A stretch of 64,000 bases of DNA from Roseiconus nitratireducens (GTDB lineage: Bacteria > Planctomycetota > Planctomycetia > Pirellulales > Pirellulaceae). Below the pieces are notes generated by a model. The model saw nothing but the letters and a program-made list of their open reading frames with translations. It had not been told where the DNA came from and ran no database searches. Below, in pieces: positions 34,537 through 43,071 of the stretch. The translations under genes were made by a program, and so were the position numbers. The DNA lies in NCBI RefSeq assembly GCF_008629675.1, contig NZ_VWOX01000017.1, positions 80,477 through 144,476 of the forward strand. The letters run 5' to 3'. Positions within the stretch are counted from its first letter, which is position 1. Each line of letters opens with the position of its first letter.

Positions 34537-34868
34537 GCGCGTTATCGAATTGCTTCGTCGATCTGGCTGCTGAAGTCGTGATTCAAGAAGGCGGCACCAT
34601 CAGTAGAACTCTGCATCAGGACGGCGGCCTGAAGGTCGTGTTGTTCGGATTTGATGCCGGGCAAGAATTGTCCGAGCACACCGCGTCGGTTCCCGCGATC
34701 ATGCACTTTATCGATGGCGAAGCGGAGGTGACCGTTGGCGATCATGCGTCGAAAGCGTCAGCCAACAGCTTCTATCATTTGCAGGCAAACGTGCCGCACA
34801 GCATCACAGCGATTCGACCGACAAAGATGCTGCTCCTGCTACTCAAGGCCGCGAAATCGAGCTCATAA
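34533..34868 (+). CDS. Cupin-domain protein
   Basis: 111 residues from GTG 34533, whose start overlaps the GYD stop and has AGGTGAG before it. The cupin core is visible: FGFDAGQELSEHTASVPAIM for motif 1 (with EH), then FIDGEAEVTVGDHASKASAN and FYHLQANVPHSITA for motif 2 (with PH). It may bind a metal through these His residues. Small single-domain cupins often sense or detoxify. Its tight coupling with the GYD gene and its closeness to nitrate/NO genes suggest a stress role, which is inferred. Confidence 0.82.
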   Translation: MSALSNCFVDLAAEVVIQEGGTISRTLHQDGGLKVVLFGFDAGQELSEHTASVPAIMHFIDGEAEVTVGDHASKASANSFYHLQANVPHSITAIRPTKMLLLLLKAAKSSS

Positions 34869-34987
34869 CCAACGGGAAAGCCCGCTGGGCATGAAACGTT
34901 CAATCGGTCCGTTCATCAACAATGGGCGACATCAGCCCACGCGTCAGCGCGCTGGGCACCGGCATTGGCACCCAGGCTCTTTCGACT

Positions 34988-36217
34988 TCACACCGCGACC
35001 AAGGGTTGCTTCGGCCCAAAGAATTCGCAGTGCTGACGGGCGACATCGACACCCAACTCATTGAGCGCGGTTTCAATCGCAAGCATGAACGGTTTTGGTC
35101 CGCAGAAATAGTACTCCGCGTCGGCGATCGGCGTATGCTTGGCGAGATAGTCTCGGTTGATCAGACCGACATCCTCGCACTTGCCGGAAGTCAGATCGCC
35201 GGCCAACGGAGTGTCGTAGATGACGCGCGTCACCACGGGCGTTTTGCCCTCGGCAAGACCACGGACCTCGTCTTTCAATGCATGCACCGAACTGTTTCGG
35301 GCCGCCTGGAGGAAGAACAGGGGCGTCGTCAAATTGGTCGCCACCAACGACTTTGCCATCGACAGAAGCGGCGTCACCCCAATCCCGCCTGCAAGAAACA
35401 CCACCGGGCGTTGCGGCGGCGATGCCGGATCGATCACAAACTCTCCACATGGCGGCCCCAGGGCCACGACGTCACCGACGTTGACGTCGTCGTGCAGGTG
35501 GTTCGAAATCAAACCATCCGGTGTCCCCGCAGCTGGGGCGGTTTCGCGCTTGATGCTCAGCCGGAAGTGGTTCATCCCCGGCCGATCGGAAAGGCTGTAA
35601 TTTCGCGGCGACGTCGGAGTGGTGGGATGATCGATGTGAACGGTAATGTATTGCCCCGGCAGGAAGGCCGGCAATTCGCCTCCGTCGTCGGGCTTAAGGT
35701 AAAACGAGGTGACGATCTCGCTTTCAACAACCTTGCGATCCACGACAAAATCCCGTCGACCGTTCCAACCGCCGGTCTGCGATTCGAGGTGCTCATAAAT
35801 CTCGCGTTCGCGGCCAATGCAGACGTCCGCTAAAACTCCATACGCCTCGCTAACCGCGGTCAGTATCTCCTCGGTCGCCGCGTCGCCCATCACGTCCTTG
35901 ATCGCATCGAGGAGGTGTTTGCCGACAATCGGATAATGTTCCGGCTTCACACCCAGGGAGCAGTGTTTTTGAGCAATCAATTCCACTTCGGAACCGAGCG
36001 CCGACAAGTTGTCAATGTTCGAGAAATACGCACAAACCGCTCCGGCAAGAGCCGCCGGCTGCTGTCCGCTCTGTTGATGCGCCTGATTGAAATACGCTTT
36101 CACCTCGGGATTGCCCGAGAACATCCGCTGGTAGAACTTGCAGGTGATGGTTTCCGCATTGGCGGCCACTGCCGGCGTGATCTGCTTGATGATTTGAATG
36201 GTCTGTTCGCTGAGCAT
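34988..36217 (-). CDS. hmp: Flavohemoglobin, nitric oxide dioxygenase
   Basis: 409 residues in the classical order: globin (proximal His in IAQKHCSLGVKPEHYPIVGK), FAD-binding beta-barrel (PRNYSLSD, YITVHIDHP) and NAD(P)H-binding domain (VVFLAGGIGVTPLLSMAK, then YFCGPKPFMLAIETAL). Hmp turns NO plus oxygen into nitrate using NAD(P)H and FAD. ATG 36217 has AAAGGG upstream and gives the canonical MLSEQTIQIIKQITPAVAAN start; the longer frame adds nothing. It is divergent from an Rrf2 regulator, which is a common NsrR arrangement. It protects against NO from the nearby nitrate route. Confidence 0.95.
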   Translation of the reverse strand: MLSEQTIQIIKQITPAVAANAETITCKFYQRMFSGNPEVKAYFNQAHQQSGQQPAALAGAVCAYFSNIDNLSALGSEVELIAQKHCSLGVKPEHYPIVGKHLLDAIKDVMGDAATEEILTAVSEAYGVLADVCIGREREIYEHLESQTGGWNGRRDFVVDRKVVESEIVTSFYLKPDDGGELPAFLPGQYITVHIDHPTTPTSPRNYSLSDRPGMNHFRLSIKRETAPAAGTPDGLISNHLHDDVNVGDVVALGPPCGEFVIDPASPPQRPVVFLAGGIGVTPLLSMAKSLVATNLTTPLFFLQAARNSSVHALKDEVRGLAEGKTPVVTRVIYDTPLAGDLTSGKCEDVGLINRDYLAKHTPIADAEYYFCGPKPFMLAIETALNELGVDVARQHCEFFGPKQPLVAV

Positions 36218-36337
36218 GGTAACCCTTTGACGGTCAGTGATTGTGGCGTGCTTTAGAAGCAAGCAGCCGCCAGATCCGATCCCGAATCGCGAAATCTGGC
36301 GGCAGACGGACAGACGAGACTTGCTTTCTGCACCAAC

Positions 36338-36372
36338 AGGTATACCTTTACAAACCTGCACGTCAAGGTGCA
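36338..36372. promoter_or_regulatory. Candidate Rrf2 operator region
   Basis: Between the divergent hmp and Rrf2 genes lie a perfect 10-bp palindrome AGGTATACCT (36338-36347) and a second inverted repeat TGCAC-N6-GTGCA (36357-36372). Either could be the regulator site. There is no direct evidence of binding. Confidence 0.45.
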
Positions 36373-36406
36373 CTTTTGGGCAAGTTTCCCAACATCGAAT
36401 CGAGCC

Positions 36407-36832
36407 ATGATCTCCAAAACCGCTGAATACGCCCTGCGCTCGGTTGTCTGCTTGGGCGGACAGCCTGATCGCCCCCGGTCCGCCGACACGCTCTCAAAAC
36501 AAACTCAAGTGCCGCGCCGATATCTCGCCCGAGTCCTGCAAGACTTGTGCGCCGCCGGCCTGGTGAGGTCTCGGCCCGGTCCCGGCGGTGGCTATGAGCT
36601 TGTCATTGCCCCAGACAAGTTGACGATTCTGGAAATCATCAATACGGTCGCGCCGATCGAGCGCATCGATCAATGTCCGCTGGGTCTCAAGACGCATACC
36701 GAACTTTGTCCGTTGCACGCCGAACTCGACCGCGCCTACGCCGCCACCGAACGCGCGTTTGCCAGCGTGACCATTCAGGACTTGGTCGATTCCACAAACC
36801 CGATCATTCCGCTTTGTGAAAACGCAACATGA
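36407..36832 (+). CDS. Rrf2-family regulator (NsrR-like)
   Basis: 141 residues with an N-terminal Rrf2 winged helix (MISKTAEYALRSVVCLGG, QTQVPRRYLARVLQDLCAAG, GPGGGYELV). The cluster-binding loop has Cys90 and Cys101 (QCPLGLKTHTELC), where NsrR/IscR usually has three closely spaced Cys. Further Cys are at 15, 48 and 137. The divergent hmp gene suggests NO sensing. The changed cysteine spacing means the cluster ligands may differ or that the protein is cluster-free. Start ATG 36407 gives the usual MxSKTAEYALR. It heads an operon with DUF3565 and DUF3365 genes (ATGA overlaps). Confidence 0.85.
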   Translation: MISKTAEYALRSVVCLGGQPDRPRSADTLSKQTQVPRRYLARVLQDLCAAGLVRSRPGPGGGYELVIAPDKLTILEIINTVAPIERIDQCPLGLKTHTELCPLHAELDRAYAATERAFASVTIQDLVDSTNPIIPLCENAT

Positions 36833-37068
36833 CAATGTCCCGCAGTGATTTCTGTCAGCCGATCGTTGGTTACCACCTCGACGAAGAAGGTCACTGGGTG
36901 GCTCAGCTTCGGTGTGGGCACAACCAACACGTGCGACATGACCCGCCGATGGTACGTCGGGAGTGGGTACGGTCCGAGCGGGGACGACGTTCCATGATCG
37001 GATTCCGGCTTGACTGTAAAAAATGCGCCGAGAACGCACCGGCCAACGAGCAACAGGAGACCCTTTGA
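36829..37068 (+). CDS. DUF3565 protein
   Basis: 79 residues, ATGA-overlapping the Rrf2 gene. The sequence (FCQPIVGYHLDEEGHWVAQL, then CGHNQHVRHDPPMVRREWV and LDCKKCAENAP) matches DUF3565, a short family with a CGHxQHxRHxPP motif and a CxxC. The Cys and His suggest metal binding. The function is unknown. Close coupling with the NsrR-like regulator, and the next heme gene, suggest nitrosative stress. Confidence 0.82.
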   Translation: MTMSRSDFCQPIVGYHLDEEGHWVAQLRCGHNQHVRHDPPMVRREWVRSERGRRSMIGFRLDCKKCAENAPANEQQETL

Positions 37069-37622
37069 TGAACGTTCGAACGGTGCTGGTGTTCACCGCC
37101 ATTCTGTGCGGTATCGCATGGACATCGGCTGACGACGATCCCTCCGCCATTCCGGCAACGGAAGAGACCTACCCGACCAACTCAAGCGAAGCTCGTTCCC
37201 GGGCAAGACTATTGCACGAGCTCGTCCACGGCACTTTGCAAATCATGCATCGAGATTTCTTCGATGAAGACAACGCGCACGCAATTCCGTCAGCCTCGCT
37301 TGAAGATGTATTTCACGAAATGGCCGACCGGTTCCAGGTTAAAATGAAGTGGTTGATCGTCAATACAGACGTCGTCAACGTTGACCACGAAGCCAAAACG
37401 AAGTTCGAGGAAGACGCGGTCAAGGCGTTGGCGGCCGGAAAGCCGTTTGTGGAGCAAACGACGGAGGGTCTCTACCGATTCGTCGGTCCGATCCGTCTGG
37501 GTTCACAATGTTTGAAATGCCATGTCAAGCGACGCACCGACAATCGGGACCGCACGGCAGGGCTGGTCATCACTATGCCGCTGAATGACCGATCGTCCAT
37601 CTCAGCCTCGTCCGTTGATTGA
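37068..37622 (+). CDS. Exported single-heme DUF3365 protein
   Basis: 184 residues with a signal peptide (VLVFTAILCGIAWTSADD). The DUF3365/Tll0287-like pattern is seen: an N-terminal helix, FVEQTTEGLYRFVGPIRLGS, and a single heme c site CLKCH near residue 147. Such domains sit in the periplasm and can act as heme-based gas or redox sensors. There is no kinase or cyclase here, so it is a stand-alone version. Its start codon overlaps the stop of DUF3565 (TGATG), so it belongs to the NsrR-like operon. Confidence 0.82.
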   Translation: MNVRTVLVFTAILCGIAWTSADDDPSAIPATEETYPTNSSEARSRARLLHELVHGTLQIMHRDFFDEDNAHAIPSASLEDVFHEMADRFQVKMKWLIVNTDVVNVDHEAKTKFEEDAVKALAAGKPFVEQTTEGLYRFVGPIRLGSQCLKCHVKRRTDNRDRTAGLVITMPLNDRSSISASSVD

Positions 37623-38003
37623 GTCGAGCGACGCGGCGGTCCAGCAAGCGAGAAGACGACCCTGTCGCTTTCTGAACGCGAGTTTTCGGGGCCGGGTCCT
37701 AATTGAGCATGCCAAACGGCCGGGCCCTCGGCCCTCCCGGTTGATGGGTGAACCATCACCCAGCCCTGCCGGGCAGGGCTGAATAAATCGCGGGGGCGTT
37801 GCCCCGACCCGAAACACCGCATTCGTCGGGCGATCGCGGGCCGAAGGTACGGCGGTTTGCTCAGCCCAGCCCGCCAGAGCTGGGGACATCCGCAAATAAA
37901 GAAAATCGAGGGCCAACGGCCCGCCGTTTGGCTGCAAGGCGCGATCGACTCGGATTACATTCACGGGCCCCTTGCCTTCCGCGTCGATTCGAAGGAATCT
38001 CTC
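37623..38003. other. Intergenic region with GC-rich palindromes
   Basis: 381 bases before the ConA-like gene. They contain the 10-bp-arm palindrome at 37761-37781, and further short GC-rich palindromic segments (for example GATGG...CCATC just before it, and CAGCCC...GAGCTGGGG near 37865). The pattern looks like a mobile intergenic repeat family. No gene is supported. AAGGA about eight bases before ATG 38004 is the ribosome-binding site. Confidence 0.55.
37761..37781. repeat. GC-rich palindrome
   Basis: CAGCCCTGCC, one unpaired G, GGCAGGGCTG: ten perfect base pairs. There is no T-run after it, so a repeat element is more likely than a terminator. Confidence 0.6.
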
Positions 38004-38975
38004 ATGCAATGCCTTTCTGATCTTGCCCCGATCTGCCCGGCTGCGTTTTGGATCGCGCTGACCCTCGGAACCATGGTTCCGGCGACGGCTCAGACCGACT
38101 CCCCGATCAAAGTGATCAGCGACAGCCCGTTGCCCGCGGGCGACGGATTCGCCGCAGAGTTTTCCCGCGATCAAGACATCGCCAACCATTCGGCCGTGAT
38201 CTTTTCCGACGACTTCGAGTCCGGAGAACTGGGGGCGAAGTGGGACGACACCAGCAACCGTGGTGACTCGCTCGCGTACGTTCACGAGTCTGCCAGCCAA
38301 ACGTCTCAAAACCCAAGCCTGCTGGGGGAGCGATCGCTGAAAGTGACTGCGACCCTGGGCGAAAACACGGGCGGCGGTTTCACCAAGTGGTTCGAATCCG
38401 CCGATCGACTTTTCATTCGGTTCTACACCAAGTTCGACAAGGACTGTGACTACGTCCATCACTTCTGCACCCTGCGAGCGAACAAATCGCTTCAGGGCGG
38501 CGACCGCTGGAGTGGGTTTGGTGGAGCCGGAGAGCTGCCCGATGGCGACGAACGCTTCTCAACCGCAATCGAACCGTGGGGCAATTGGGGCCGGTGGCCC
38601 CCACCGGGTCGCTGGAATTTCTATTCCTATTGGCACACGATGAACGAAAGCCCCGACGGGAAGTACTGGGGCAACGGATTTCGACCGGAATCGCAACCCA
38701 ACATTCAGCGTGGTAGCTGGATCTGCGTCGAATTCATGATTCGACACAATACGCCGGGGCAAAACGATGGGGAGCAAGCTTTCTGGATTGACGGTGAACT
38801 GCGCGGGCATTGGAAAGGATTCAATTGGCGCACCAGCCCAACGCTGTTTGCGAACGCACTGACGTTGGAAAGCTACGTGACCGATCGCTGGACGAAACAG
38901 TCGGAGAATGTGGTGTACTTCGACAACGTCGTCATCGCGAAAGAGTACATCGGACCGTCGGGAAAAGATGGATGA
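38004..38975 (+). CDS. Secreted ConA-like polysaccharide-acting protein
   Basis: 323 residues with a signal peptide ending near VPATAQ. The body reads VIFSDDFESGELGAKWDDTS..., ADRLFIRFYTKFDKDC, WICVEFMIRHNTPGQNDGEQ, FWIDGELRGHWKGFNWR and VVYFDNVVIAKEYIGP. This is the jelly-roll (concanavalin A-like) pattern found in polysaccharide-lyase-like and binding proteins of planctomycetes. The catalytic residues cannot be fixed, so binding or lyase activity is unresolved. ATG 38004 has AAGGA nearby and a clean signal; the open frame upstream is inside the repeat region. Confidence 0.72.
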   Translation: MQCLSDLAPICPAAFWIALTLGTMVPATAQTDSPIKVISDSPLPAGDGFAAEFSRDQDIANHSAVIFSDDFESGELGAKWDDTSNRGDSLAYVHESASQTSQNPSLLGERSLKVTATLGENTGGGFTKWFESADRLFIRFYTKFDKDCDYVHHFCTLRANKSLQGGDRWSGFGGAGELPDGDERFSTAIEPWGNWGRWPPPGRWNFYSYWHTMNESPDGKYWGNGFRPESQPNIQRGSWICVEFMIRHNTPGQNDGEQAFWIDGELRGHWKGFNWRTSPTLFANALTLESYVTDRWTKQSENVVYFDNVVIAKEYIGPSGKDG

Positions 38976-39024
38976 TCGCGAATCTTAGAACGCGCCCGGT
39001 GAAATCGTGACCCGGGCGGCCAGG

Positions 39025-39040
39025 CCCCGCTTCGGCGGGG
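39025..39040. repeat. UUCG-loop hairpin
   Basis: CCCCGC-TTCG-GCGGGG forms an extra-stable tetraloop hairpin about 50 bases after the ConA-like gene. No T-run follows, so it may be a 3'-end stabiliser or part of a repeat family. Confidence 0.5.
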
Positions 39041-39167
39041 ACCTGAAGGGGGCGAATGAACATTTCCTTCCACCAAAACTGCAAACCACGGTGTTTTTGC
39101 ATGAAAGTGGTTCTGTCCAACTAAGCTGTTCAATTCTTTACCCGATTCCACCTCTGCATCTGCACAA

Positions 39168-41015
39168 ATGAATCGACTCTGGATTCCCGTTTCTGGCCTT
39201 TTTCTTTTCTTAAGTCCACCGTCCAAGGCGGCTGAAGTCAAAATCCCCGTCATCGAGGAAGGGGAGGCACAGATCATCAAGGAACTGGAGGACTCCGACT
39301 ACTGGATCCGACATGACCTTTGGGTGGAGACCGAGTTCGATTCGGATGGCGATGACATGCTGGATCGGATGCACGTCAGCGTCACACGGCCGACCCAGAC
39401 CGATACGCAGTCGCTGAAGCTCCCGGTGATCTACAACTCAAGCCCCTACTTCGCCGGCACGGCGGGTGGTGACGAATCGTATTTCTGGGACCCGCGGCAA
39501 GAGCTGGGTGCCGAGCCCCCGCAACGATCGGCCGCGCCAGCGGTTGAAAGAAAGGGAACGCGTCCCATCATCTCGAAACGCCATGTGAAAGACTGGCTTC
39601 CGCGTGGTTTCATTGTCGTTCATTCCAGTGCCCCTGGAACCGGTTTATCGCAAGGGTGCCCAACGGTCGGTGGCAACCCGGAGGCGCTCGCGCCCAAAGC
39701 CGTGATCGATTGGTTGTGCGGGCGGGGCAAGGGGTTCACCGAACCCGTGGGAGGAGAACCCGTGGAGGCTTATTGGTCATCGGGAAAAGTCGGCATGACC
39801 GGGACCAGCTACAACGGAACGATCCCTCTGGCGGCGGCAACGACAGGTGTGCCTGGGCTGGAAGTGATCATTCCCGTGGCTCCCAACACCTCGTACTACC
39901 ACTATTACCGATCCAACGGCTTGGTTCGCCATCCTGGCGGATACCTCGGTGAAGACATCGATGTTCTGTACGACTTCATTCACAGCGGCGGCGACGAACA
40001 GACGCAGGCCTATTGTGATTGCAACGTTCGCGACGAATTGATGCAAGGCAACCAAGACCGGGCGACTGGTGACTACAACGACTTCTGGCAATCCCGCGAC
40101 TACCTCAACCGAATTGATGGCGTGAATTGCGCGGTGCTGATGGCGCACGCCTTCAACGATTGGAATGTGGTTCCAGAACACAGCATCCGCATCTACCAAG
40201 CTCTCCGGAACAACGGTGTTCAAGCTCAACTGTACATGCACCAAGGTGGACACGGAGGACCTCCGCCGATCAGCATGATGAATCGATGGTTCACCCATTA
40301 CTTGTACGGCGAGGACAACGGCGTCGAAAACGACTCGAAGTCGTGGATTGTTCGGGAGAACGATGAACGGGAGAAGCCGACGGAGTATCCGGATTACCCG
40401 CACCCCTGGGCGAAGGATGTCCTGGTTTATCCGGTTTCAGGCTCTCCCCAGCGAGGTCGCCTGCAGATGGTTCCGATCGAGGAACCGAGCACGGAAACGC
40501 TTGTTGACAACTTTTCTTTCTCAGGCGAATCGCTCGCCCAAGCGGAGTTCACGGACCATCGATTGATCTACACCACGCCGGAATTGAGCGAAGCGGTTCA
40601 TCTGTCCGGAACCCCACGGGTGAAGCTGAGAATGGCTTGTGATCGTCCGGCAGCGAACTTGAGTGTTTGGCTGGTTTCACTGCCTTGGAACACGAAAAAC
40701 AACGCAACGATCACCGACAACATCATCACGCGCGGATGGGCGGACCCGCAGAACACCAAATCGATGCGTGAAAGCGAACCGTTGGTGCCCGGTCAGTTCT
40801 ACGACGTAGAATTCGACCTGCAACCTGATGATCAGGTGATTGCCAAAGGGCAGCAGATCGGCTTGATGATCTTTTCGAGCGACCGTGACTACACGTTGCA
40901 CCCCACACCGGGCACCAAGCTCACAATCGATCTCCAGCAAACCCACCTGAGCCTGCCGGTCGTTGGAGGTACCCTGCATTTCAAGCCGACCAATGAAGCT
41001 GTTCAAAACGAATGA
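39168..41015 (+). CDS. CocE/NonD-family secreted hydrolase
   Basis: 615 residues with a signal peptide (LWIPVSGLFLFLSPPSKAA). The catalytic core is the CocE/X-Pro dipeptidyl-peptidase type: nucleophile in GMTGTSYNGTIPL, Asp in AHAFNDWNV and His in HQGGHGGPP. The C-terminal beta domain (QNTKSMRESEPLVPGQFYDV, IGLMIFSSDRDYTL) is usual for the family. The WVETEFDSDGDDMLDRMHVS start is close to X-Pro peptidase-like members. Likely activity is peptide or ester cleavage; the substrate is unknown. The end is convergent with a methyltransferase-like gene eight bases away. Confidence 0.88.
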   Translation: MNRLWIPVSGLFLFLSPPSKAAEVKIPVIEEGEAQIIKELEDSDYWIRHDLWVETEFDSDGDDMLDRMHVSVTRPTQTDTQSLKLPVIYNSSPYFAGTAGGDESYFWDPRQELGAEPPQRSAAPAVERKGTRPIISKRHVKDWLPRGFIVVHSSAPGTGLSQGCPTVGGNPEALAPKAVIDWLCGRGKGFTEPVGGEPVEAYWSSGKVGMTGTSYNGTIPLAAATTGVPGLEVIIPVAPNTSYYHYYRSNGLVRHPGGYLGEDIDVLYDFIHSGGDEQTQAYCDCNVRDELMQGNQDRATGDYNDFWQSRDYLNRIDGVNCAVLMAHAFNDWNVVPEHSIRIYQALRNNGVQAQLYMHQGGHGGPPPISMMNRWFTHYLYGEDNGVENDSKSWIVRENDEREKPTEYPDYPHPWAKDVLVYPVSGSPQRGRLQMVPIEEPSTETLVDNFSFSGESLAQAEFTDHRLIYTTPELSEAVHLSGTPRVKLRMACDRPAANLSVWLVSLPWNTKNNATITDNIITRGWADPQNTKSMRESEPLVPGQFYDVEFDLQPDDQVIAKGQQIGLMIFSSDRDYTLHPTPGTKLTIDLQQTHLSLPVVGGTLHFKPTNEAVQNE

Positions 41016-41023
41016 ACAAGCGG

Positions 41024-41458
41024 TCAGCCTGAGCCCCGGAAGTGGCTCCACGTCTGCTCGCGAACAACAGCGTCGTGTTCCACCGGGGCGTTGCGAAACA
41101 CGGTCTGCGTAACACTCTGATGGCCAATCTTTGTCAGAGCCGTCGATAGCGGTTGTCCCAGTAATGGTTTCGCAACGCGATGCGGGTCGGCGAGGCCCCA
41201 GTGGTGGCGAAGAATGATGAACCCTCCGTCGACAACGACGCGCCGGAACTCGAGAACGGCCGAACGAAGCAGCGGCGTTCGCTCCATCAACAGGACTTGG
41301 ACGCTCTTCGCTGGCAGTGGGATTGCGTCAGCACGACCGGACAATCGGCGCGGAATCGGCAGGCCCTTTCCCGGACCAAGCGTCTGAACCGAACTCGGGT
41401 TCAGATTCACAGCCTGGCGAAACCGGCCTTCGCCGCCGACATCAAGAAAGCGAATCAT
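41024..41458 (-). CDS. Short methyltransferase-like protein
   Basis: 144 residues with the later half of a class I methyltransferase fold visible: ADAIPLPAKSVQVLLMERTP (like the D.P...D.V...T motif region) and LEFRRVVVDGGFIILRHH (motif of the fourth strand). The usual first SAM motif with glycines is weak (FLDVGGEGRFRQAV). This is short for an active methyltransferase, so it may be a shortened or inactive copy. It is divergent from the ArsR gene across 237 bases, so control by ArsR is possible. The function is otherwise unclear. Confidence 0.55.
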   Translation of the reverse strand: MIRFLDVGGEGRFRQAVNLNPSSVQTLGPGKGLPIPRRLSGRADAIPLPAKSVQVLLMERTPLLRSAVLEFRRVVVDGGFIILRHHWGLADPHRVAKPLLGQPLSTALTKIGHQSVTQTVFRNAPVEHDAVVREQTWSHFRGSG

Positions 41459-41665
41459 GGCATCACGAAAGCGAGACGAATGGGGAACAGCGACAATCCT
41501 CCCATCATTGACGCTCGACTCTCGTTAAAAGGAAGCGTGAACGATTTGGATGCGTCCGCCTCCCTTTTCTTCACAGCCAAGAGAATTTTTGTTGAAGACT
41601 GCTGCAATTGCGTCGGAAACGCTCGCCCCCTTGACGCGGGCTGACGCCGCCATTTGAATAAAAAC

Positions 41666-41673
41666 TCAATTGA
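41666..41673. promoter_or_regulatory. Candidate ArsR operator core
   Basis: The palindrome TCAATTGA, within TTGAATAAAAACTCAATTGA, lies about 25 bases before the arsR start. TTGAAT/ATTCAA-type A/T-rich sites are usual for ArsR/SmtB proteins. Candidate only. Confidence 0.4.
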
Positions 41674-41695
41674 ACACTTATTGATGCGATTTTAA

Positions 41696-42019
41696 ATGAA
41701 ATCTCCCTTTCAGGTCCTGAGAGAGCGCGGCGAAGACGACTTCAGCTGCGCGAGCGTTCTCAAAGTGCTCGCGGATGACACTCGATTGGGGGTTGTGGAG
41801 CGTCTGCTCGATGGCCCCTCCACTGTGACGGAGATCAACGAGACACTCGGTGTGGAATCGACGCTGCTATCCCATCACTTGAAAGCTCTTCGTGAAGCAA
41901 AGCTGGTGACGCGCACCAGACAGGGCCGTTATGCGGTGTATGCACTTGCGCCGGAGTTATTGGCTCGTCGCAAAGGCCGTTCGGTTGACCTCGGCTGTTG
42001 CAAGATTTCGTTCTCTTGA
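41696..42019 (+). CDS. ArsR/SmtB-family regulator with C-terminal Cys pair
   Basis: 107 residues with the ArsR winged-helix layout: SVLKVLADDTRLGVVERLLD, then the recognition region VESTLLSHHLKALREAKLVT and a wing RTRQGRYAVYAL. Cys18 sits in the first helix and Cys101/Cys102 in the tail (DLGCCKISFS). Thiol pairs in the C-terminal tail, as in the As(III) sensor of Acidithiobacillus, bind trivalent arsenic, so arsenite (or another thiophilic metal) is the likely signal. It lies upstream of pstSCAB on the same strand (194-base gap) and divergent from the methyltransferase-like gene, which suggests an arsenic-phosphate link. Confidence 0.88.
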   Translation: MKSPFQVLRERGEDDFSCASVLKVLADDTRLGVVERLLDGPSTVTEINETLGVESTLLSHHLKALREAKLVTRTRQGRYAVYALAPELLARRKGRSVDLGCCKISFS

Positions 42020-42213
42020 TGCTCCTACTCGGTTCGCTCGCAGAGACTATCCACGCCAAAGCCTCAAGCTCTTTTTTATTTGCATCCCCGTTTGTTACTT
42101 GGAAGGAACGCGCGTACCCGCGAAATGCTTTGCAGAGACGAATTCGAACGCGATGGCACGCAAGCAGCACTCCGGGTATGGGTCTTCGATACCGACCAAC
42201 AGGCCTCCGTCCG

Positions 42214-43071
42214 ATGAAGTACTTTCTGTCCATGTCCTTCGTATTGCTGTGTCTGACGCTCGCCGGTTGCACATCATCCCCGTCGACGAATAGCAACTCC
42301 AACGAACTCTCCGGACAACTCACACTCACTGGGTCCAGCACGGTTGCTCCGCTGGCTGCCGAGATTGCCAAGCGGTTCGAGCGGCAACACTCGAAGGTCC
42401 GAATCGATGTTCAGACTGGAGGTAGCGGAAAGGGGATCGCGGATGTACGCCGGGGCGTGGCGGATATCGGCATGGCAAGCCGGCGTCTCGCATCCGATGA
42501 AACTGATCTCACGGCCCACCAGATTGCCGCCGATGGGGTGGGGCTGATTGTTCATCAGTCCAATTCGATCGCGGAATTGTCTCCCGATCAGATCATCGCG
42601 ATCTACACGGACAAATCCAACAACTGGCAGGACGTCGGAGGGGATGACAAGAAGATCACTGTCGTTCACAAAGCGGAAGGACGTGCAACGCTCGAAGTTT
42701 TCCTGAAACATTTCGGGATCGACAATCCCAGCGTGAAGAGCGATGTCATTGTTGGCGAAAACGAACACGCCATCAAAACTGTCGCTGGAACGGAAGGTGC
42801 CATCGGCTACGTTTCCATTGGCACCGCCGAAGCAGATATCGAATCCGGTGTACCGATTCGCCTATTGCCGCTCGATGGCGTGGAGGCAAAGACGGTCAAC
42901 GTGGCTAGCGGAGCCTTTCCGATGAGCCGCCCGCTGAACTTGGTCACGGCCGATCCTTCCTCCCAGCTGGCCATGGAATTCATTCAATTTTGCCAATCCG
43001 CCGACGTCCATGACCTGGTCAAGTCTCAGTATTTCGTTCCCATAACGAAAGGGTCTGACATTGCGAAGTGA
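42214..43071 (+). CDS. pstS: Phosphate-binding lipoprotein PstS
   Basis: 285 residues. The lipoprotein signal ends in LTLAGC. The phosphate-binding fold is visible: LTLTGSSTVAPLAAEIAKRF, VQTGGSGKGIADVRRGVADI (the phosphate loop) and ADIGMASRRL. The end reads VHDLVKSQYFVPITKGSDI. It binds phosphate in the periplasm and hands it to PstCA. ATG 42214 is chosen since it begins directly with the signal; the frame upstream overlaps arsR. The last bases overlap the pstC start. No Pho box was seen in the gap before it. Confidence 0.92.
   Translation: MKYFLSMSFVLLCLTLAGCTSSPSTNSNSNELSGQLTLTGSSTVAPLAAEIAKRFERQHSKVRIDVQTGGSGKGIADVRRGVADIGMASRRLASDETDLTAHQIAADGVGLIVHQSNSIAELSPDQIIAIYTDKSNNWQDVGGDDKKITVVHKAEGRATLEVFLKHFGIDNPSVKSDVIVGENEHAIKTVAGTEGAIGYVSIGTAEADIESGVPIRLLPLDGVEAKTVNVASGAFPMSRPLNLVTADPSSQLAMEFIQFCQSADVHDLVKSQYFVPITKGSDIAK

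Noticed and set aside
42020..42213. Pho box before pstS
   Set aside because: No pair of CTGTCA-like repeats at the right spacing was found.
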